Positions 7,642 to 14,022 of a stretch of DNA of 14,345 nucleotides are shown piece by piece (within the stretch, counting starts at the first letter, position 1; every line of letters begins with the position of its first letter). The notes under the pieces are model-generated. The model ran no database searches and had not been told where the DNA came from. It worked only from the letters and a program-made list of their open reading frames with translations. The stretch comes from Deltaproteobacteria bacterium. GTDB lineage: Bacteria; Desulfobacterota; Syntrophia; Syntrophales; UBA2210. The DNA lies in the NCBI GenBank assembly GCA_016935935.1, contig JAFGPZ010000183.1:1-14345 (forward strand), given 5' to 3'. The translations under genes were made by a program, and so were the position numbers.

Positions 7642-9531
7642 TTAAAAAGACACCTTGACACCGCCATAAAATCCGATACCTGGCTCGCCATACTGATATA
7701 TGGACTGATAATTCTCATCCGTCAGGTTTTCCACTCTTCCGAAAAACTGGAACCAATCCGTCAAATCATATGACGCTGCAAGATTGTAGAGTGTATAGTC
7801 GTCCATTTCCGAGGTGTTGTCAGTATTACAGTAACGCTTCCCCGCGTATTGTGCGTTGAGATTCACATTCAGCTTCTCCAGGGGTTTGATATTTATTGAG
7901 ACACCCCCGGCATGTTTCGGGCGGTACGTCAGATATTTGCCATTATTTGAATCACCGTCAGTCTCATTTGTTGCCTTTGTGTAGGTGTAATTAAAATCGA
8001 AGCTCAGCCACGTAAAAGGCTTGACAGAAATACCGCTCTCCCAACCTTCAGTTTTGACCTTACCAACATTGTAATACTTTGAGGTGCCCCAATTCCACTC
8101 AATCAAATCGTCGATTTCAGTACGAAAGTAGGTTACAGACAGCAATACCTTTTTACCAAAAAATTCCTGGTCTATACCTGCATCGAAACTGTCACTCTCT
8201 TCAGGTTTTAGATTAACATCCCCATAACTTGAATAAAGTTGATAGAGAGAGGGTGCGTGAAAACCTGTGCCATAGCTTCCCCTTAGCTTGGTTCCTGTTT
8301 TCTCATAGAAATAGGCGATCGCGCCCTTATATGTATCCTCGCCGCCGAATGTCTGATGATCATCGTGGCGGGCGCCAAGGGTAAACGAAAATCCTTTAAA
8401 CGGTGTCAGCTTGTTCTGGACAAAGAAACTCTCGGTGTTGACACTTTTGTTTGCGATGCTACTCCATGTACTCTGACTGTCCCCATCCTCTTCCTGATAA
8501 TCGAACCCGGCTGTAACAGTATCAATTTCTCCTATAAAAAAATTATGCTGCCAGGATGCGGCCTTAATCGTTCCATTATAGAGATCATCAAAAGTTCCAT
8601 CTTTGGTATATTCTCTTTTGGTTTCTGTAACTCCAAACTTGATGATATGCTGCCACCAGCCAAAAAGATCCTGGTCGAAGTTTGTGGCAACACTGGTAAT
8701 ATCCGTATCCTGAATCTTGTCGGCATCTACGGGAGCATAGGGAGGTGTCCATGATGTATCGTCTAAATCCATTTTTGATTCGGAGTGACGTACTGAAAAG
8801 CCAATCCCTACTGTTTCGCTGATTCGCCCATCAATTCGTGCGGAGATATTCGTGTCATGGTAATAATCCCTCTCGGTGTTTCCCAGATCTTCCTCCGCCC
8901 TGGACACACGCTTTGTATCCAAACGTGACACAGATGCGGCATAGTTAATCTTATCATTTGACCCGCTGACACCAACCTTTTCCCTGAATGTCTCGAATGA
9001 TCCCCCTTCGGAAGATAGATAAAACTTAGGCTTTCCCTTACCTTTTTTGGTAATTATATTGACAACACCGCCAATGGCATCAGACCCATAAAGGACGCTC
9101 TGCGCTCCGCGAACAACCTCTATCTTTTCAATGTTATCCGTGGACAGGTCTGTTATGCTCATTTTCCCATCTGTAGCCATAGGATCACCAACGCGCATAC
9201 CATCGATCATAATCAGGGTATGAGCATTATTTGTCCCCCGCATATAGATCGACGAAGAGCCGCCTGGCGTTCCATATTGAGCAATGGAAATTCCGGGAAT
9301 GTCCTTTAATACATCGATTACCGTCTGTTTTCCCTTTTCTTGAATCTCCTTCTCGGTAACAACAGTAATGGAGTCTGGTGAATATTTTAAGAATTCTTCT
9401 ATTCTGCTTGCCGTTACGACTGTTTCTTCCAGTGTTACGACAGCATCCACTTCCTGCGCAGAAATAGATGCAGGTACAATTAGAAATGTGCACAAAAATA
9501 ACGCACCAATAAAACTCAGCAACTTCTTCAT
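7642..9531 (-). CDS. btuB: TonB-dependent outer-membrane corrinoid receptor, BtuB-like
   Basis: A 629-residue TonB-dependent receptor. Residues 1-25 are a signal peptide ending ASISA. A TonB box-like segment ETVVTASR follows at about 36-43. The plug domain, to about residue 165, carries DVLKDIPGISI, MRGTNNAHTLIMIDGMRV, and IEKIEVVRGAQSVLYGSDAIGGVVNIIT. A beta barrel rich in alternating aromatic residues ends in ...GGVKVSF, with the terminal Phe needed by the assembly machinery. It would carry cobalamin or cobinamide across the outer membrane using TonB energy. BtuB-like identity is supported by the cobalamin riboswitch upstream and the cob genes downstream; sequence alone would also allow a siderophore receptor. 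The ATG has AAGGAGG 8 nt upstream, but this site can be hidden in a long helix. Confidence 0.9.
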   Translation of the reverse strand: MKKLLSFIGALFLCTFLIVPASISAQEVDAVVTLEETVVTASRIEEFLKYSPDSITVVTEKEIQEKGKQTVIDVLKDIPGISIAQYGTPGGSSSIYMRGTNNAHTLIMIDGMRVGDPMATDGKMSITDLSTDNIEKIEVVRGAQSVLYGSDAIGGVVNIITKKGKGKPKFYLSSEGGSFETFREKVGVSGSNDKINYAASVSRLDTKRVSRAEEDLGNTERDYYHDTNISARIDGRISETVGIGFSVRHSESKMDLDDTSWTPPYAPVDADKIQDTDITSVATNFDQDLFGWWQHIIKFGVTETKREYTKDGTFDDLYNGTIKAASWQHNFFIGEIDTVTAGFDYQEEDGDSQSTWSSIANKSVNTESFFVQNKLTPFKGFSFTLGARHDDHQTFGGEDTYKGAIAYFYEKTGTKLRGSYGTGFHAPSLYQLYSSYGDVNLKPEESDSFDAGIDQEFFGKKVLLSVTYFRTEIDDLIEWNWGTSKYYNVGKVKTEGWESGISVKPFTWLSFDFNYTYTKATNETDGDSNNGKYLTYRPKHAGGVSINIKPLEKLNVNLNAQYAGKRYCNTDNTSEMDDYTLYNLAASYDLTDWFQFFGRVENLTDENYQSIYQYGEPGIGFYGGVKVSF

Positions 9532-9538
9532 TTTCTAT

Positions 9539-9654
9539 TCCTCCTTATGAGTGTGAGATTGCTTCATCCGCCGAAGGCGAATTCGCAATTACAGTGTGGT
9601 ACTGATTTCAATCTTCCTGGCCTTTCGTTGCGTTATCACACTCATGAAGGCGGA
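9539..9654 (-). promoter_or_regulatory. long-range helix that can bury the btuB ribosome binding site
   Basis: On the minus strand, arm 9654-9636 pairs with arm 9556-9539. Ten perfect pairs (ATGAGTGTGA with TCACACTCAT) are followed by a single bulged C, four pairs of CCTT with AAGG, one G-A mismatch and three more pairs. The downstream arm contains the whole btuB Shine-Dalgarno AAGGAGG. The upstream arm contains the stop codon of the 11-codon leader ORF. The pairing is read directly from the sequence; folding energy was not computed. It suggests translational control of btuB. Confidence 0.6.
9589..9645 (-). CDS. possible second leader ORF, 18 codons
   Basis: ATG at 9645 overlaps the stop of the first leader ORF in an ATGA, and the frame runs 18 codons (MSVITQRKARKIEISTTL). 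It has no Shine-Dalgarno of its own, so it could only be reached by reinitiation. It lies in the segment that would be opened if the upstream arm of the btuB helix melts. It may simply be chance. Confidence 0.2.
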   Translation of the reverse strand: MSVITQRKARKIEISTTL

Positions 9655-9677
9655 GCTTTGTTCTCTCTTCTTATCAT
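9642..9677 (-). CDS. 11-codon leader ORF between riboswitch and btuB
   Basis: ATG at 9677 is preceded by GAAGGAGG at ideal spacing (5 nt), a stronger initiation site than most genes here. The frame encodes MIRRENKAPPS and stops at 9644-9642, inside the upstream arm of the helix that can hide the btuB Shine-Dalgarno. It begins about 45 nt after the B12 box of the second riboswitch. No peptide function is evident; the peptide itself has no run of a single amino acid as in amino-acid attenuators. The likely role, if translated, is to move a ribosome onto the arm. Confidence 0.45.
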   Translation of the reverse strand: MIRRENKAPPS

Positions 9678-9717
9678 AGTAACCTCCTTCCCCCTCCGTT
9701 GGGAATGTTATGTTATC

Positions 9718-9880
9718 CGTCAGATAAGTCTCCTGGCTTGCGGCAACACCTACTTTCCACGCCTTCCCAACTCCCTTTTTAGAGAATCAGTGGCATTAAA
9801 GTGGGGTTCGTTCCGCCTACAGTTGCGGGGCAGCGCCGGCATTCGACCGGCTTCCTCGATCCGACAGACTGGATGCCAAC
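9718..9880 (-). ncRNA. cobalamin riboswitch upstream of btuB
   Basis: Reading the minus strand in order: GAGGAAGCCGGTCGAATGCC with GCTGCCCCGCAACTGTAG (about 9858-9817), GCCACTG (9794-9788), GGGAAGGCG (9769-9761 region), and the B12 box AAGCCAGGAGACTTATC (9739-9723). These are the conserved blocks of the adenosylcobalamin riboswitch in the correct order and spacing. The 5' end is approximate. The aptamer overlaps the last 20 or so codons of btuD. The region 9532-9717 downstream is its expression platform. No clear promoter was found just upstream, so the RNA may be part of a btuCD read-through transcript. Confidence 0.93.
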
Positions 9881-10647
9881 AATGTTACTCTTGGCAATCC
9901 GGTTTGCGGATTGCAATCCACGAATACATCTGTTTCATAAACCTCCTCAATATTGGTTTTTGTAATTACCTCATCAGGCGTTCCGATGGAGTGAATGCAT
10001 CCTTTCTTTAAAAGCATGATCCTGTCACAAAAGAGAGACGCCAGATTTATATCATGGGTTACGGCAATGACGGTTAACCCCTCTTTCCTGTTCAGTGCTC
10101 GTATGAGATCAAAGAAGGCCACCTGATGTTTTATGTCCAGGTAGGCCGTCGATTCGTCCAGAAGTATAACGCCTGGTTCCTGAGCCAATGCCCTGGCTAT
10201 CAGAACCCTCTGCCGTTCACCACCGCTCAGTTCATTTATATTTCTTCCCCTCAAAGAAAGCGTATCCGTCAATTCCATTGCTTTCTGAGAAATTGCTAAG
10301 TCGCCCTTTCTCTCAAACATCAGCCGTCCTAAATGCGGTGCCCTTCCCATTAAGACGACTTCATGGACAGTAAAAGGGAAAATCATGGGCGAATCCTGGG
10401 GAACCATCGCCACAATCTTCGCAAAATCGTTTCTTTTCATCTTATTTATGTCGGTCTTGCCGATGCGAACAGATCCCTTTTCAAGATTCAAAATACCGTC
10501 CACTATCTTGAGGAGTGTGGTCTTACCCGAACCATTGGGTCCTATTATCCCGAAGAACTCCCCTTCAGTTCCATTGAAGGACAGATCCTTAAGAATCCAC
10601 TCATCTTGATATCTGAATCTGATATTCTCGCACTCCACGGCAAACAT
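9817..10647 (-). CDS. btuD: corrinoid ABC transporter ATP-binding protein, BtuD-like
   Basis: A 276-residue FecE/BtuD-type ATPase that powers import through BtuC. Walker A GPNGSGKTT lies at 36-44, Q-loop PQDSP at 83-87, signature LSGGERQRV at 140-148, Walker B VILLDE at 160-165, and the switch His198. The usual DEPT is DEST here, a mild variation. ATG at 10647 lies 3 nt after the btuC stop, with GGAGGG about 11 nt upstream. The last 20 or so residues (from about 256, ending SNAGAAPQL) are encoded by the 5' half of the cobalamin riboswitch, and the stop TAG is part of the aptamer's CAACTGTAG. This tail is therefore unlikely to be a conserved protein segment. Confidence 0.92.
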   Translation of the reverse strand: MFAVECENIRFRYQDEWILKDLSFNGTEGEFFGIIGPNGSGKTTLLKIVDGILNLEKGSVRIGKTDINKMKRNDFAKIVAMVPQDSPMIFPFTVHEVVLMGRAPHLGRLMFERKGDLAISQKAMELTDTLSLRGRNINELSGGERQRVLIARALAQEPGVILLDESTAYLDIKHQVAFFDLIRALNRKEGLTVIAVTHDINLASLFCDRIMLLKKGCIHSIGTPDEVITKTNIEEVYETDVFVDCNPQTGLPRVTLLASSLSDRGSRSNAGAAPQL

Positions 10648-10650
10648 GAA

Positions 10651-11673
10651 TCAGACAGCCCTCCTTCTCAGCAGATAAATGAAATAAGGGGCGCCACAGA
10701 TAGCCGTAATGACACCGACGGGCAATTCCGTGTAGGGCACGATTGTTCTCGCTATTGTATCGGCTATAATCAAAAAAGAGGCTCCGAAAAGGAAGGTCGC
10801 GGGCAACAGAAGCCGGTGGTCCGAACCGAGCAACATCCTCATAATATGAGGAATGATCAGACCGACAAAACCTATGATCCCGCTGAATGCCACTGCCACG
10901 GCGGTCATAACGGAGCTAGCAAGGAAAAGAGTGACTTTCGCTCTCTCTACATTTATCCCGAGTTGCAGTGCCGTCTCCTCCCCCATAACTATCATATTAA
11001 GGGTCCGGGCGTGAGTATAAACAATGAAAAATCCCACAACGAGGAATATGCCTCCCAGCATAATCTCTCCGGGGCTTACCATGCTGAGGTCTCCCATCAG
11101 CCAGAACGTTATGGTGTGCAGATCGGCGCTGCCGCTTATGGATACAAGAAACATGATAATGGCAGAAAAAAAGGCGTTTATTATGACACCGGCAAGAAGT
11201 AGCGTGTTCGAGTTGAGCCCCTTTCCCGTCCCCCCGATAACAAAGACAATAACGACGGTAAAAATCGCTCCCAGAAAGGCCAGAAAGGGAACACAGAATG
11301 GCAGTGAACTTATGGCCACAATACTGATAATTGCTCCGACAGCCGCTCCCCCCGAAATACCCAGGATATAGGGTTCTGCCAGCGGGTTTCTGAGGAGGGC
11401 CTGGAAGACGACACCGGCAGAGGAAAGGGCAGCGCCGACAAGTCCGGCGAATATTACGCGAGGAAGACGTATGGAAAAGAGAATCGTCTTTTCCGATGGT
11501 TTCAGTATGGAAAGGTCACCGAACAAGCCCGAGAAGAGCCCCTTAAGCCCTTGCATCATACCGATTCTGGCCGAACCGAAAAGGGTCGCCCCGACCATGA
11601 CCACGACAAGAATCACAGCCAGCAAAATAGTAATTTTTATTACCCTGGAGGGGGTTAATGGTGATCTATCCAT
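10651..11673 (-). CDS. btuC: corrinoid ABC transporter permease, BtuC/FecCD family
   Basis: A 340-residue inner-membrane permease of the FecCD family. It has about ten hydrophobic segments, the conserved RLPRVIFAGLVGAALSSAGV (69-88) with QALLRNPLAEPYILGISGGA after it, and the C-terminal family block LPVGVITAICGAPYFIYLL. It would form the translocation pore with BtuD and receive substrate from BtuF. An in-frame stop lies two codons before the ATG at 11673, so this is the earliest possible start. Only weak purine bases (GGGTAG) precede it. The stop of a 27-codon leader ORF lies 6 nt upstream, so initiation probably depends on coupling. Family members also move iron-siderophores; the riboswitch and operon favour corrinoids. 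Confidence 0.92.
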   Translation of the reverse strand: MDRSPLTPSRVIKITILLAVILVVVMVGATLFGSARIGMMQGLKGLFSGLFGDLSILKPSEKTILFSIRLPRVIFAGLVGAALSSAGVVFQALLRNPLAEPYILGISGGAAVGAIISIVAISSLPFCVPFLAFLGAIFTVVIVFVIGGTGKGLNSNTLLLAGVIINAFFSAIIMFLVSISGSADLHTITFWLMGDLSMVSPGEIMLGGIFLVVGFFIVYTHARTLNMIVMGEETALQLGINVERAKVTLFLASSVMTAVAVAFSGIIGFVGLIIPHIMRMLLGSDHRLLLPATFLFGASFLIIADTIARTIVPYTELPVGVITAICGAPYFIYLLRRRAV

Positions 11674-11679
11674 ACACTA

Positions 11680-11763
11680 CTACCCGGCATAAGTGCCCTG
11701 TTTATTATCACTATTGCCCAGGCGGATATTTAATTGTGCGGATTCAAAAAAAGGGATTTTCAT
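11680..11763 (-). CDS. 27-codon leader ORF between riboswitch and btuC
   Basis: ATG at 11763 has an excellent Shine-Dalgarno (GGGAGG, 7 nt upstream). The frame begins MKIPFFESAQLNIRLG and stops at 11682-11680, 6 nt before the btuC ATG, which itself has a poor ribosome site. It begins about 25 nt after the end of the first riboswitch. The Shine-Dalgarno can pair with CCTC just upstream in a short hairpin (11782-11771). No similarity to a known protein is recognised. The arrangement suggests a leader ORF that couples riboswitch control to btuC translation. Confidence 0.5.
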   Translation of the reverse strand: MKIPFFESAQLNIRLGNSDNKQGTYAG

Positions 11764-11787
11764 TGAATCACCTCCCACGAGGAATCT

Positions 11788-11941
11788 CAGATGAACAGGT
11801 CTTCCGGCTTAGGGCCACCTACTTACCCGCCTTCCCATCATGGTGTTACCCATAACAGTGACTCTCTGGGCTTTCGTTCCCTTTACGGCTGCGGGGCAGC
11901 GGAGGATTTTCACCCCTCTTCCACACATCCATCCGTATCTG
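11788..11941 (-). ncRNA. cobalamin riboswitch upstream of btuC
   Basis: On the minus strand, in order: GAGGGGTGAAAATCCTCCGC followed by TGCCCCGCAGCCGT, then GTCACTG (11861-11855 region), GGGAAGGCGGG, and the B12 box AAGCCGGAAGACCTG (11810-11796). These are the conserved blocks of the adenosylcobalamin aptamer. A closing P1 helix is visible: CAGAT (11941-11937) with ATCTG (11792-11788). It lies 115 nt before btuC. A weak hairpin followed by seven T (11755-11749) lies in the downstream platform, but its 4-bp stem makes a terminator doubtful; translational control seems likelier. Confidence 0.95.
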
Positions 11942-11971
11942 GTATTATTATTACATTTGTTGTGGCTACAT

Positions 11972-11996
11972 ATTATAAAATTCAGCTTCGAGTCAA
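11972..11996 (-). promoter_or_regulatory. candidate promoter of the btuC operon
   Basis: Just upstream of the riboswitch the minus strand has TTGACT (11996-11991) and TATAAT (11977-11972). The spacer is only 13 nt, or 15 nt if TAATAT (11975-11970) is taken as the -10. This is short for sigma-70, so the exact elements are uncertain. The position, about 30 nt before the aptamer, is right for the transcript start. Confidence 0.35.
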
Positions 11997-12055
11997 GGAA
12001 AAAATACATGGCATACTTTCTATAAACGCAAAACGATTGACATCGGATCGAATTA

Positions 12056-12074
12056 AGTCATGATTATCATTAAC
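12056..12074. promoter_or_regulatory. Fur-box-like operator in the divergent intergenic region
   Basis: The minus strand reads GTTAATGATAATCATGACT, which matches the classical 19-bp Fur box GATAATGATAATCATTATC at 15 of 19 positions, with 13 in a row in the core. It lies about 60-80 nt upstream of the candidate btuC promoter and about 170-190 nt upstream of the candidate alcohol dehydrogenase promoter, so its target is unclear. The rest of the gap 11942-12335 holds the two candidate promoters and no credible gene. Confidence 0.4.
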
Positions 12075-12242
12075 CCTGATGTTCCTGCTGTCAGAACAGA
12101 CCCTAAGAGATATCCATGCATTCTGAAGATAAGACTTCCGGAAAAGAGGATGAAGGGGAAAAAGGCGACATCGCTTTCCTTTACACCCTGAAAAACAAAA
12201 GTAAAACGACAAGATCGAGATAACGTTTTTTAAAGAATTATC

Positions 12243-12271
12243 TTCACATAATTACAGCACTGTATTATATT
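12243..12271 (+). promoter_or_regulatory. candidate sigma-70 promoter of the alcohol dehydrogenase operon
   Basis: TTCACA (12243-12248) and TATATT (12266-12271) are separated by 17 nt, each matching the consensus at 5 of 6 positions. They lie about 65 nt upstream of the chosen start codon. The surrounding DNA is AT-rich. No sigma-54 pattern was seen. Confidence 0.4.
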
Positions 12272-12335
12272 ACTGGATACAAGCTCTAAACTGGTATCAA
12301 TGTCACTCTATATGTTGTTTACAAAAGGAGTCGCA

Positions 12336-13514
12336 ATGTCATTGCCCGAATTTTTTCAGTTTTACAATCCTACCAGAGTAGTCTATGGCGCAGGACTGGC
12401 CCGGGATCTTTCGACGGAATGCGCGTCTCTGGGTGTTACAAAATATTTCATTGTATCAGACAGAACCATTCAGGAGGCAGGTCTTGTCGAAGGGGTCACT
12501 GAAGGACTGATCTCTGGCGGGATAGATATATGTGGCGCCTTTTTTGATGTGAGCCAGGATTCAGAAGTCGCCATCGTAACAGAAGTTGCAGAGAGAGCAA
12601 AAAAATCGGGTGCCCAGGGTCTTATAGCACTAGGTGGCGGTAGTGTTATCGATACGGCAAAGGGTGCAAATGTCATCTTCACCGAAGGGGGGGACCTGGT
12701 GAAAGATTATTCGGGAGCGGGGACGCTGACACGACCGCTCAAACCTCTCATTGTCATACCCACAACGGCAGGCACGGGAAGTGAGTGTACCCTTGTCGCC
12801 GTCATATACGACAGAGAAAATAAAACAAAGCTTTCCTTCTCCGATAAGTATCTTCTCCCCAGCATAGCCGTCCTCGATCCGGAGATGACGCTTACCCTTC
12901 CTCCCGGGTTGACAGCATCGACCGGCATGGATGCGCTCACCCATGCCATAGAGGCGTCTATCGATATAGACGCATCTCCCCTGTCAGACATACTTGCCTT
13001 TGGGGCTATCGAACTGATATTCAAAAACCTTGTTGCGGTGGTGAGGGACGGCAGCAACATAGAAACACGGGGCGCCATGCTCATAGCGGCCAATATGGCC
13101 GGCATCGCCTTCAGTCATTCCATGGTCGGCTGTGTACATGCCATGGCACATACCGTGGGCGCCCATTTCCGTGTTCCCCATGGAGTCGCCAACGCCATCC
13201 TTCTGCCGCACGGCATGGAATACAATTTCGAAGAGGGAAAGGAAAAATTTGGGAAAATGGCATCCCTCATGGGGATAGAAACAGCGGGTCTCTCAATAGA
13301 CGATGGGGCGAGAAAGGCAATCGATGCGGTACGAAGCCTAACCTCTCACTTGAATGAATTGGGTGTACTCCCCATACGGCTGCGTGATGCAGGCGTTACC
13401 GCCGAATCACTGCCTCATATTGCCGAGATGACCATCGAAGATGGAAGCAGTTTCTATAACCCACGCGAGATGACGGCAGAAGACCTGCTGGTTCATCTGA
13501 AAAACGCATATTGA
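12336..13514 (+). CDS. iron-containing (type III) alcohol dehydrogenase
   Basis: A 392-residue NAD(P)-dependent group III alcohol dehydrogenase that interconverts alcohols and aldehydes. The nucleotide-binding block ALGGGSVIDTAKG lies at 98-110, and PTTAGTGSE at 142-150. The four metal ligands are all present with FucO-like spacing: Asp199 and His203 in GMDALTHAIEA, His268 in GCVHAMAH, and His282 in VPHGVANA. The length is normal. I chose ATG 12336 because AAAAGGAG lies 5 nt upstream; an earlier in-frame ATG at 12300 has no ribosome site. The next gene begins 17 nt after its stop. Substrate cannot be read from sequence; the aldehyde oxidoreductase two genes on suggests an aldehyde product. 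Confidence 0.93.
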   Translation: MSLPEFFQFYNPTRVVYGAGLARDLSTECASLGVTKYFIVSDRTIQEAGLVEGVTEGLISGGIDICGAFFDVSQDSEVAIVTEVAERAKKSGAQGLIALGGGSVIDTAKGANVIFTEGGDLVKDYSGAGTLTRPLKPLIVIPTTAGTGSECTLVAVIYDRENKTKLSFSDKYLLPSIAVLDPEMTLTLPPGLTASTGMDALTHAIEASIDIDASPLSDILAFGAIELIFKNLVAVVRDGSNIETRGAMLIAANMAGIAFSHSMVGCVHAMAHTVGAHFRVPHGVANAILLPHGMEYNFEEGKEKFGKMASLMGIETAGLSIDDGARKAIDAVRSLTSHLNELGVLPIRLRDAGVTAESLPHIAEMTIEDGSSFYNPREMTAEDLLVHLKNAY

Positions 13515-13531
13515 TGACAAAGGAGAAAGCT

Positions 13532-13945
13532 ATGGGACTCTTTAAAGATTCCGAAACATTTGAAAAGGTGCTGGGAGGATTTTTCGAACTGGTGAGCGAA
13601 ACACCGGAGGTTGCAGAAAAGCTTCTGGCCTCTAAACTGATTATACGCTTTACCTATACCGACCCTGATGTTGTTCTTGTCGTCGATTGTTCCGGCGATA
13701 AAGTTAAAGTAATCTCAGGTGATACGGAAACTAAAGCAGAAGTGAATATGTGGATGTCTTCCGATATCGCCCATAAATTCTGGTTTGGAAAGGTCAACCT
13801 GACGGCAGCCCTGACAAGAGGACAGATGAAGGCAAAGGGGCCCATTCCCAAGATACTTAAGCTCCTTCCCGCCATCAAACCGACCTACGCCATGTACCCC
13901 AAGTATCTGGAGGAATATGGCTTCGGAGAATACAACATCTATTAG
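13532..13945 (+). CDS. SCP-2 sterol-transfer-like small protein
   Basis: A 137-residue protein that resembles the SCP-2 lipid-carrier fold. It has an N-terminal helix, then the beta-strand series IIRFTYTDPDVVLVVDCSG and VKVISGDTETKAEVNMWMSS, and the ending ...GKVNLTAALTRGQMKAKGPIPKILKLLPAI, which is the typical SCP-2 pattern of a strand pair leading to a 'GK/RG-MKAKG' turn and a hydrophobic C-terminal helix. No signal peptide or membrane segment is seen, so it is cytoplasmic. ATG 13532 has AAAGGAG 6 nt upstream; upstream in-frame starts at 13511 and 13514 lack one. Such proteins bind fatty acyl or other hydrophobic ligands. Between alcohol and aldehyde oxidoreductases it may hold a lipophilic intermediate, which is inference. 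Confidence 0.75.
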   Translation: MGLFKDSETFEKVLGGFFELVSETPEVAEKLLASKLIIRFTYTDPDVVLVVDCSGDKVKVISGDTETKAEVNMWMSSDIAHKFWFGKVNLTAALTRGQMKAKGPIPKILKLLPAIKPTYAMYPKYLEEYGFGEYNIY

Positions 13946-13951
13946 TAAGTT

Positions 13952-13982
13952 AGTATGTGCTTTCTGACAGAAAGCACATACT
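13952..13982. repeat. perfect 31-nt palindrome between the SCP-2-like and aldehyde oxidoreductase genes
   Basis: Positions 13952-13966 and 13968-13982 are perfectly complementary (15 bp each, one central base); as RNA this gives a 13-bp stem with a 5-nt loop. It starts 6 nt after the SCP-2-like stop. Only TTT follows, so it is a poor intrinsic terminator for the plus strand. It could be an mRNA-processing or stability stem that sets different levels of the two genes, or a dimeric repressor site. Confidence 0.6.
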
Positions 13983-14022
13983 TTAATGAATTTGTTCCGT
14001 TTATCGGGGTTAGAGGTCTCTA

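Noticed and set aside
11749..11776. GGGA/TCCC stem followed by seven T after the first riboswitch, as an intrinsic terminator.
   Set aside because: Four base pairs around a loop of about 16 nt are too weak, and the same bases contain the leader ORF start.
12080..12098. TGTTC-N9-GAACA inverted repeat near the Fur-like box.
   Set aside because: The arms are short and the spacing fits no LexA or other operator that I can name with confidence.
11982..12212. A 76-codon minus-strand frame in the divergent intergenic region.
   Set aside because: It starts with TTG and no ribosome site, runs through the candidate promoter, and has a cysteine- and arginine-rich composition unlike the neighbours.
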